DNA from: Spirochaetales bacterium Spiro_07
Lineage (GTDB): Bacteria > Spirochaetota > Spirochaetia > Treponematales > Treponemataceae
Reading direction: 5' to 3'
Assembly (NCBI GenBank): GCA_001603145.1
Contig: LVBI01000013.1
Location: forward strand, 25,097 to 89,096
Length of the DNA: 64,000 nucleotides
This document shows, piece by piece, positions 58,320 to 64,000 of the stretch. The notes below the pieces were generated by a model. That model was not told the origin of the DNA. It ran no database searches and was given only the letters and a program-made list of their open reading frames with translations. The number at the start of each line of letters is the position of its first letter. The stretch's first letter is position 1. A program made the translations under genes and the position numbers.

Positions 58320-58753
58320 AAATAACAATTCAGACAGACGCTTCGGTTCAGGAAACAACTATAAGCATAACCTGCAAAGAAATAGCACCCGAACTGGAGC
58401 GTCTTATTGAGGCGTTGCGGCTTTCAGATAAAAAGCTTTCGGTAAAGATAAACGGCGAAGTTCATCTTATTGATTTGAAGCAAATTTTGTATGCAGAAGT
58501 TGTTGACCGCTGTACGTTCGTTTATACAGAAAACGGAGTCTTTGAAAGCGCGCTGCGGCTTTATGAGCTTGAGCTGATGCTGTCGGAGCATAATTTTTTC
58601 CGCGTGAATAAATCTACGCTTTTGAACCTTAACAAGATTGAAAGCCTTAAATCTGATATTGACCGCCGTATCCGCGTAACGCTGAAAAACGGCTATCAGC
58701 TGATAATTTCGCGCGCTTATGCGGAAGATTTTAAGGCCAAGCTCGGTGTTTAG
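58316..58753 (+). CDS. LytTR-domain DNA-binding regulator
   Basis: A 145-residue protein: a short N-terminal region, then a LytTR DNA-binding domain (GEVHLIDLKQILYAEVVDRC, FFRVNKSTLLNLNKIESL, ISRAYAEDFKAKL). There is no receiver domain, so it is not a phosphorelay response regulator. LytTR proteins of this layout, followed by a DUF3021-type membrane protein, form LytTR regulatory systems in which the membrane protein restrains the regulator (HdrRM, BrsRM in streptococci). Confidence 0.92.
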   Translation: MKITIQTDASVQETTISITCKEIAPELERLIEALRLSDKKLSVKINGEVHLIDLKQILYAEVVDRCTFVYTENGVFESALRLYELELMLSEHNFFRVNKSTLLNLNKIESLKSDIDRRIRVTLKNGYQLIISRAYAEDFKAKLGV

Positions 58754-58776
58754 GCTTGGTGTTTAAGGAGGACGAA

Positions 58777-59244
58777 ATGAAAAAGCGACTGGGGTTGTTT
58801 ATAGAAAGCTTATTGCAAATCTTTGCTGTGATGATTTTAATTTTTGCAATTGCGACAGCGCTTATCGGAAAAGAATCAGAAAAATTCCCAAATCTTTTTT
58901 TGCTTGAAAACGAAGGAATTGCTGTACAAACTTTATTTCAGCTTTTTGCGTTTTCATTCTTAATTTGCGCGCTAAGATTCATTTTTTTCACAGATGTATT
59001 CCTAAAAAAAACAGGGCTTGCGCTAAGGTATGTGCTGTTCTTTGTTTTGACAATAGCAGCTTTTGTGATTATTACGCTAATTTTCAGCTGGATTCCGAAC
59101 AAGCTTTTGTACTGGCTTTTAGTGCTGGCATCTTATTCAGTTAGCACAATCATAAGCATTTTTGTAACAACCCTTTTTGCAAGGAAGGAAGACGAAAAGC
59201 TTAATGATGCGCTTGCCAAAATGAAAAACAGGCAAGGCGAATGA
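58777..59244 (+). CDS. DUF3021-like four-helix membrane protein, candidate LytTR inhibitor
   Basis: A 155-residue protein with four hydrophobic segments (about residues 10-30, 50-70, 82-105, 112-135) and a charged C-terminal tail, the layout of DUF3021 proteins next to LytTR regulators. AAGGAGGA precedes the ATG, 23 bases after the LytTR stop. By analogy it would hold the LytTR protein at the membrane; this is inference from order and topology. Confidence 0.75.
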   Translation: MKKRLGLFIESLLQIFAVMILIFAIATALIGKESEKFPNLFLLENEGIAVQTLFQLFAFSFLICALRFIFFTDVFLKKTGLALRYVLFFVLTIAAFVIITLIFSWIPNKLLYWLLVLASYSVSTIISIFVTTLFARKEDEKLNDALAKMKNRQGE

Positions 59245-59680
59245 ACGGAACGCTGCAATTGGCGCAATGTAAATAAGCTTGTCTTGCTCTTGCGCCTCTG
59301 TTGCAAAAGATTGTCGGGTCAAGCCCGACAATGACCGGTGGTTGTAAAGTCTTTCAAGATTTGCCGCAAGGCAAATCTTGGCAGGTTCGCCAGAATAATC
59401 CTGTTTGTAGATTAATCTACCGGCGAACCGCGGTTGCTGAGCGTAGTCGAAGCAACCAAATGCAGCACAGTCAGCCATGTGCGGTCACTTCGACTACGCT
59501 CAGTGATCGTGCGCACCCGATAATGGCAGCTGCAAAGCTTTTCAATTTTTGCGCAAAGCAAAAATTGCAGCGGTGCGCCAGACAATCTCTTTTCATAGAT
59601 TAATCTCCAAGCGCACCCGTCATTCCCGTGCTTGCTCGAAGCTTCGCTGCAAATGACACGGGAATCTTTCCAAGCAAGCC
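59245..59680. repeat. Repeat-rich non-coding region with a duplicated composite element
   Basis: No gene is supported here. In order: ATTGTCGGG/CCCGACAAT hairpin (59310-59332); unit 1, CAAGATTTGCC-gcaa-GGCAAATCTTG (59355-59380) then GGTTCGCC (59384-59391), the core TAGATTAATCT, and GGCGAACC (59422-59429); an inverted pair of the TCGACTACGCTC family (59432-59457 and 59483-59508); unit 2, CAATTTTTGC/GCAAAAATTG (59543-59567), GGTGCGCC (59572-59579), TAGATTAATCT, GCGCACC (59611-59617); then the ACCCGTCATTCCCGTGCTTG motif. The units have the same layout and matching stems despite sequence changes. Short translations across them are judged spurious. Confidence 0.75.
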
Positions 59681-60016
59681 TTAGTCTTTGCTTGGCTTTT
59701 CGTTGATAATCAAGTTCTTGTCTTTATCAAGCAGAATCTCATAATCGCTGAAGTAGTAGTAAGTCTTTTCGTCATCAATCAGCAGAGAATAACAATCATA
59801 AAATTTTGAAAACTCGATTCTGTATTTTGTGATGTTCTGCTTTGCATAGATAACCGTGAATTTGTTGTTAGCAGAATCTGTGCCGTTAATCTTGATGACG
59901 CTGCCGTCTTTGATGAAAGAGCAGACAAGCTTTTCAACTTCGTCTTTTGATTGGTCTGCAAAAACTGGCGAAAGCATAAAAGCCGCAAGCGCAAAAATGA
60001 TAAATGCCTTTTTCAT
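59681..60016 (-). CDS. Small exported protein of unknown function
   Basis: A 111-residue protein with a Sec signal peptide (MKKAFIIFALAAFMLSPVFA) and a mature part of about 90 residues rich in charged and Tyr residues (DEKTYYYFSDYEILLDKDKN). The start has GGAG nine bases upstream; an in-frame ATG 33 bases earlier is rejected. No family recognised. Confidence 0.75.
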   Translation of the reverse strand: MKKAFIIFALAAFMLSPVFADQSKDEVEKLVCSFIKDGSVIKINGTDSANNKFTVIYAKQNITKYRIEFSKFYDCYSLLIDDEKTYYYFSDYEILLDKDKNLIINEKPSKD

Positions 60017-60186
60017 AGATAAATCTCCGTTTAGTTGCATAAATTGCAAGTTTAAGCCTTAAGCAAAGCCCGCCGCAGCAAAGCCTGAACAAAAAGCAGC
60101 CGCCTTCCTTATTATCATCAAAACGAAATTGTTTCAAGTTGCAGTTTTTAAGTACAAAATTCCCCTTAATGCTTTATAATATCAGC

Positions 60187-60729
60187 ATGAAAGAATATAT
60201 CTGGCTGTTTGTTGTTATTTTCATTTTTCACGATATGGAAGAGATTGTGGGCATGAAGTTGTTCTTTGAAAAGAACAAGGAATTACTGCAAAAGAAAGCA
60301 TCGTTTTTGGCAAAACGATATGGGAGCTACACCACAGCAGGCTTTTCGCTCGGCGTTTACGAAGAGCTTGTCTTTTTTATGCTGATAAGCGGCCTTGCGT
60401 TCTGGACTGATGTACATTTCTTTAAGTTTATGTGGCTCGGTGCGTTTATTGGCGTTGCAGCGCATTTTGTTGTGCATATCGTTTCGTGCATTGTTCTAAG
60501 AAAATACATTCCAAGCCTTATCACAAGCATAATCTGTCTGCCGGTGAGCGTGTGCATAATTCTCAAAGCTTTTGTGCAGATGTGCTGGTTTTCGCCGCTA
60601 ACTTTCAGCTTGACACAAGCTGTTGCGGCGATTGCCCTGTCTCTTGTGCTGTGCATACTCAATTTCGGCGTAGCCCACAAGCTGATAGCATGGTTCTCAC
60701 AACGAACCCTTGCTGTGTTTGGTGAATAA
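60187..60729 (+). CDS. HXXEE-domain membrane protein
   Basis: A 180-residue protein with about five hydrophobic segments. The motif FHDMEEIV near residue 14 is the HXXEE signature, and YEELVFF and the AAHFVVHIV His pair are consistent with metal binding in the membrane. Function of this family is unknown. TATAAT (60175-60180) ends six bases before the ATG with no Shine-Dalgarno, so the mRNA is predicted to be leaderless. Confidence 0.82.
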   Translation: MKEYIWLFVVIFIFHDMEEIVGMKLFFEKNKELLQKKASFLAKRYGSYTTAGFSLGVYEELVFFMLISGLAFWTDVHFFKFMWLGAFIGVAAHFVVHIVSCIVLRKYIPSLITSIICLPVSVCIILKAFVQMCWFSPLTFSLTQAVAAIALSLVLCILNFGVAHKLIAWFSQRTLAVFGE

Positions 60730-60962
60730 AGCTATTGTAAATAGATATTTCTATTTCTCTGGCTCATACCTCGATGCTTGCATCGGGGTTCGTTGATTGA
60801 ACTAGAAATGTACTCCGTTTGTCTGAATAATATCCTGCGGCGGATAAGATAATCTTTTCGTCTTGTCAGATTGTACTTTGCACCGGCGAACTGCGGCCAC
60901 TTCGATTACGCTCAGTGACCGTGCGCGCCCGACTGTGACAGCATCTGCCGCAGGCGCTTGTG
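60730..60962. repeat. Non-coding region with dispersed repeats
   Basis: Holds a short hairpin with arms CGATGC/GCATCG (about 60769-60785), possibly the terminator of the HXXEE gene, and a copy of the TCGACTACGCTC palindrome family (60895-60920) preceded by GGCGAACTGCGG, which resembles the right end of the composite element at 59422. No gene seen. Confidence 0.6.
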
Positions 60963-61886
60963 CTAATGCTTTTTCAAGCCTGCAAGCTGAGACACGACAA
61001 TCGCCGTAAACATGATGACGCAGCCTAAAATTTCGCGGCCGGTCAAGCGCTCTTGAATCAGAATTGCGGCGGAAAGAGCTGCAAAAACTGATTCCATGCA
61101 CATTAAAAGCGATGCAATCGTCGCCTCGCAGTATTTTTGCCCGACAACTTGAAGCGTGTACGCAATTCCGCAGCTCATAATGCCGGAATAGAGCAGCGCA
61201 AGCCCCGCATGTTTTATGCCAGCCCATTGCGGCGTGTCGAAAATCAGCATGAGCACAAGCGAAATTAAGCCCGCCGTGTAAAATTCTGCGCAAGAAAGCT
61301 TGATTCCGTCACATTCGGGCGAAAATTTCTCAATAAGCAGAATCTGGCACGTAAAGAACACGGCGCAAATCAGCGTGAGCACGTCGCCCATGTTCACACT
61401 GAAATCGTCGCCGCCTTTGAAGCACAAACAATAAAGACCCACAAAGCCCATCGCGATGCAGAGCCACGTGAGCAGCGGTATGCGCTTTTTCATAAAAAGC
61501 CCGGCAATCGGCACAAAGAACATGTACATTGCCGTAATGAACGCAATTTTTCCGGCTGTTGAATAATTGAAAGCATATTGCTGAAGGTTAGTCGCGATTG
61601 CGAGAAAAACACCGATGATTGCGCCGTAAACGATAGTCTTTTTGTCTGTTTTTTTGCGCTCTTCAAGCTGTGCTTCGGTCATTTTTTTTGCGGAAATTCT
61701 GTCGCGGAGCAGAATGAACGGCACGAGAACAGTTGCGCCCATCAATGTGCGAATAGCCATAAAAGTGAACGGCTCAACCGTTTCTGCGCCGACGCTTTGC
61801 GAAACGAAAGACGCGCCCCAGATTATAGCCGTCAATAGAAGAATCAACACACCCTTAAGCTGTGTCTTGCTGTTTTGAGATTCCAT
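60963..61886 (-). CDS. EamA/DMT-superfamily transporter
   Basis: A 307-residue inner-membrane protein with about ten hydrophobic segments arranged as two EamA repeats (IIWGASFVSQSVGAETVEPF near the start; QVVGQKYCEATIASLLMCME and LIQERLTGREILGCVIMF near the end). The family exports or exchanges amino acids and other small metabolites; the substrate is not predictable. A hydrophilic loop of about 25 residues (KKMTEAQLEERKKTDKK) lies between TM2 and TM3. Single-gene unit. Confidence 0.9.
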   Translation of the reverse strand: MESQNSKTQLKGVLILLLTAIIWGASFVSQSVGAETVEPFTFMAIRTLMGATVLVPFILLRDRISAKKMTEAQLEERKKTDKKTIVYGAIIGVFLAIATNLQQYAFNYSTAGKIAFITAMYMFFVPIAGLFMKKRIPLLTWLCIAMGFVGLYCLCFKGGDDFSVNMGDVLTLICAVFFTCQILLIEKFSPECDGIKLSCAEFYTAGLISLVLMLIFDTPQWAGIKHAGLALLYSGIMSCGIAYTLQVVGQKYCEATIASLLMCMESVFAALSAAILIQERLTGREILGCVIMFTAIVVSQLAGLKKH

Positions 61887-61931
61887 GATGCCGCATCATA
61901 CCAAATTTAAGCACATCAAGCAAATGCCAAG

Positions 61932-62058
61932 ATTGCCGGGTCAAGCCCGACAATGACACATACGGCACGCTCAAGCGCACCCGTCATTCCTGTGCTTGAC
62001 ACGGGCAATCTTACCCAAAAATCAGAAAATTCTGCCAAAAAAAAGCCCGCAAGCGGGC
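61932..62058. repeat. Non-coding repeats and an orphan reverse-strand terminator
   Basis: ATTGCCGGG/CCCGACAAT (61932-61954) and GCGCACCCGTCATTCC (from 61975) repeat the pair seen at 59310 and 59611. GCCCGC/GCGGGC (62045-62058), with nine T residues on its reverse-strand 3' side, looks like a terminator for transcription running leftwards, although no leftward gene starts to its right. Confidence 0.6.
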
Positions 62059-62136
62059 AAAATAGCGGGTTCAACAGCTAAAAATTTAAAAGGTTACAGG
62101 AATTCAAGAAATTTTTCAAAAAAAAATAATTTTTCC

Positions 62137-62206
62137 TTGACAAAAAAAAAAAAAATGTAAACTTAATTTAGAACATCAGTAGATGTGTTAACAATCTACA
62201 TCTACT
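62137..62206 (+). promoter_or_regulatory. Promoter with 14-A tract and 5' UTR hairpin of the outer membrane protein gene
   Basis: TTGACA (62137-62142) runs into an A tract of 14 (62142-62155). Candidate -10 boxes are TAAACT (62158-62163, 15-base spacer) and TAATTT (62164-62169, 21-base spacer); neither spacing is ideal. The hairpin AGTAGATGT/ACATCTACT (62178-62206) stands directly before AAAGGAG and probably protects this abundant mRNA. Confidence 0.6.
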
Positions 62207-62226
62207 AGATAAAGGAGTTGTAAAAA

Positions 62227-63690
62227 ATGAAAAAGATTGTTGCAATCTTGCTTGCACTTGCTGTAGTTTCTATGGCATTTGCTCAGACAGTTTCAATTTC
62301 TAACGAACTGTCTACAGATCCGACCATCACAATCAATGGCGGAACAACTTACTGGGGCTTTGACTCAGCTTTCCTTACAGACAAGGTAACTGGTGAAGCT
62401 ATCACAGCTGACGGCCGTGCAAAGGTTAAGGGCGTTGTTAAATTCCAGGTTGAAACATTGACACCTGATCAGGGCTCTTCAATCCTTTCTTTCAAGCCGC
62501 GCTGGTCTTGGAACTCTCTTGCAAACGATAAAGATAATAACAACCGCTCAGGCGTTGCTGCTATCTTGAAGCCAGTTGACTGGTTGGAAATCGGTATCGG
62601 TAACCTCGGCGAAGTTGGTTATGACAAGGGTGCCGGACAGAACCTTGACTGGTCTGAATGGTCAACATGGTACGCATGGGGATTCGGTGCAATTCCTGGT
62701 GTTGTAGGTAAATGGGAAAGACTTTCTTCATTGGTATATGACGGTGTACACGTAGTATACACTGGTGTACCTAACCTCTGGGTTGGCGCTGGTCTCTCTT
62801 CTGCTTACAAAGGCTATGACAACGGTCTTGGCGGAAATGCAGAAAACTACAACAACCGCGTTGTAATGGCTAAGAAGGGTCTCTTCCACGGCATTTCATT
62901 CGGTGCTGGTTATGGCAATGACCTTTTCGGTGTTGGCGCTATCTATAAGGGCAACTTCGGTGCTCAGGTTCAGAAGGCTTTCACAGAATCTTCTCAGCTC
63001 GACAAGGCATATCAGGATCACACAATCTATGCTGACTTCACATTCAAAGGTTTGCAGGAAGCAAAGATTGGTACAACACTCTATGCTAACGTAGGTTTCT
63101 ACACAGCTAAGAAATCAACAGTTAAAGCGGCAGATGGTGGCAATGCTAATGCACTTACATCATTCTTGTTCAACGTTGGTACAAACCTCAACTTCCGCAA
63201 CGGAATTTCTGATGACATCAGCGTAGCAGTTGGTTACAGCAAGATTGGTGGAACAACATCTAAGGTTCTTCCTTTCCATGTTCGCAACACAATCAAGTAC
63301 TCAGTATCAAGCGATGCTAACTTCAGCTTCGTATTGGGTTACTGCCAGGCTGGTCTTTCTGCAAAGAAATCAAAGACTGCTGCTGACAACTTCGGTGCAG
63401 GCAACTTGAATGGTGTACATACTACTGTTGCGACTACAGGAAATGTGGCAGCTCGTGTTGACAACGCAGCTATTTCACCAACAACAAATGGTGGCTACGG
63501 CTGGTTGATTTACGCTCATCCATCATTCAGCTTCAACATGGGCGCAAGCACATTCAGCATGGGTGTTAAGTCAATCGTTTGGGGCGACATCGTTCCACAT
63601 GCTAAGTCAGGCTGGGAATGGGCTTGGACAGGTCTTCGCGGTCAGGAAGCAAAGATCATCTTCCCGATTTCTTGGACTTACAGATTCTAA
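62227..63690 (+). CDS. Porin-like beta-barrel outer membrane protein
   Basis: A 487-residue protein: signal peptide MKKIVAILLALAVVSMAFAQ, then alternating amphipathic strands rich in Gly, Tyr, Trp and Asn (LWVGAGLSSAYKGYDNG, FSFNMGASTFSMGVKSIVW) and a C-terminal aromatic YRF, the signal for BAM-mediated insertion. Length and pattern suit a barrel of 16 or more strands. Codon use resembles the ribosomal genes, suggesting high expression. It is probably a major surface porin of the genus, but the exact family is not recognised. Confidence 0.82.
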   Translation: MKKIVAILLALAVVSMAFAQTVSISNELSTDPTITINGGTTYWGFDSAFLTDKVTGEAITADGRAKVKGVVKFQVETLTPDQGSSILSFKPRWSWNSLANDKDNNNRSGVAAILKPVDWLEIGIGNLGEVGYDKGAGQNLDWSEWSTWYAWGFGAIPGVVGKWERLSSLVYDGVHVVYTGVPNLWVGAGLSSAYKGYDNGLGGNAENYNNRVVMAKKGLFHGISFGAGYGNDLFGVGAIYKGNFGAQVQKAFTESSQLDKAYQDHTIYADFTFKGLQEAKIGTTLYANVGFYTAKKSTVKAADGGNANALTSFLFNVGTNLNFRNGISDDISVAVGYSKIGGTTSKVLPFHVRNTIKYSVSSDANFSFVLGYCQAGLSAKKSKTAADNFGAGNLNGVHTTVATTGNVAARVDNAAISPTTNGGYGWLIYAHPSFSFNMGASTFSMGVKSIVWGDIVPHAKSGWEWAWTGLRGQEAKIIFPISWTYRF

Positions 63691-63718
63691 TTTAGGTCTT
63701 ACGGCTTAGATTGAAACT

Positions 63719-63750
63719 GGCAGGTTGCCTAACGGCAGCCTGCCTTCTTT
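63719..63750 (+). terminator. Terminator of the outer membrane protein gene
   Basis: GGCAGGTTGCC (63719-63729) pairs with GGCAGCCTGCC (63734-63744) around TAAC, an 11-pair stem with one G-U pair, followed by TTCTTT. Confidence 0.85.
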
Positions 63751-63770
63751 GAAATAATCAGGGGCTTGAG

Positions 63771-64000
63771 CAAAGGATAAACTTGAAGCTTGTGGAAGCA
63801 AGATGCACTTTTTCATTTATTTCCTTTATTTGTTGTGAAACGGTACATTAAAAGCTTTCCTCTGAAAGTTTATCCTTTGGTCCGGCTCTGAAAAGCCCGG
63901 TCACTGAGCGTAGTCGAAGCAACCAAGCGCGGTCACTTCGACTACGCTCAGTGACCGCTAGTCAGTGACCATTGGGGTGTAGCAAAGGATAAACTTGAAG
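63771..64000. repeat. Repeat cluster at the right edge
   Basis: CAAAGGATAAACTTGAAG occurs at 63771-63788 and again at 63983-64000, and its core appears inverted at 63866-63879 (AAGTTTATCCTTTG). Between them lie two inverted copies of the TCGACTACGCTC palindrome family (63899-63924 and 63931-63956) that can pair over more than 20 bases. No gene is seen; the element probably continues past the window. Confidence 0.75.

Noticed and set aside
59137..59603. Short frames crossing the repeat cluster on both strands
   Set aside because: They translate the palindromic repeats into peptides of the SLSVVEV type, which recur wherever these repeats occur and are artefacts.
63771..64000. A CRISPR array at the right edge
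   Set aside because: Only two direct copies of an 18-base repeat, with one inverted, and an irregular spacing of about 200 bases. No cas gene is present.

Overview
This 64 kb window looks like a piece of the chromosome of a host- or rumen-associated, saccharolytic spirochete of the genus Treponema. The evidence is the Treponema-like EF-Tu and ribosomal proteins, an RpoB rifampicin cluster carrying Asn where E. coli has Ser531 (the known spirochete signature of natural rifampicin resistance), many relaxed spirochete-style lipoprotein and exported-protein signals, and a porin-like outer membrane protein at the right edge. Base composition is moderate (mid-40s % G+C by eye). There is no rRNA, no CRISPR array, no insertion sequence and no prophage.

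Left region (1-9.8 kb): a Ppx/GppA phosphatase (cut by the window edge) translationally coupled to a GH37/GH63-like glycosidase; a remarkable single-chain fusion of a degenerate GatB-like amidotransferase subunit with an L-asparaginase/GatD-like domain; a cytoplasmic sugar-binding-protein-like sensor fused to an active-looking GGDEF diguanylate cyclase; radA and cysE.

Central region (9.9-38.4 kb): an almost gap-free transcription/translation supercluster, all on the + strand. Order: tRNA-Thr, rpmG, tRNA-Trp, secE, nusG, rplKAJL, rpoBC, rpsL, rpsG, (terminator, promoter, long structured leader), tuf, the whole S10-spc-alpha set from rpsJ to rplQ, and a 58-residue zinc-ribbon-like protein of unknown function before the final terminator. 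fusA, adk, map and infA, which often sit in such clusters, are absent. Several strong inverted repeats without U-tracts lie between genes and probably act as RNA processing or attenuation signals.

Right region (38.5-64 kb): accessory and sensory genes. It holds a CRP-like regulator with two cyclic-nucleotide-binding domains, a PHP phosphoesterase, tRNA-Thr(CGT), a sugar-sensing set (membrane-anchored binding protein, LytS/YesM-type kinase, XylF-like lipoprotein) with no response regulator or ABC transporter beside it, exported proteins, a VanY-like peptidase, comM, an XRE regulator with a CPBP membrane protease, a GH51 arabinofuranosidase, a probable zinc-homeostasis pair (COG0523 GTPase and a His/Cys-rich membrane protein) around a Fur/Zur-like box, an aldo-keto reductase, an RtcB-PrfH RNA-repair/ribosome-rescue pair with a possible leader peptide, a LytTR/DUF3021-like membrane-regulated operon, an HXXEE protein, an EamA transporter, and the outer membrane protein, whose promoter region contains a 14-A tract. 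This half is also rich in dispersed palindromic repeats, including a duplicated composite element at 59.35-59.63 kb whose two copies show compensatory base changes in their stems.
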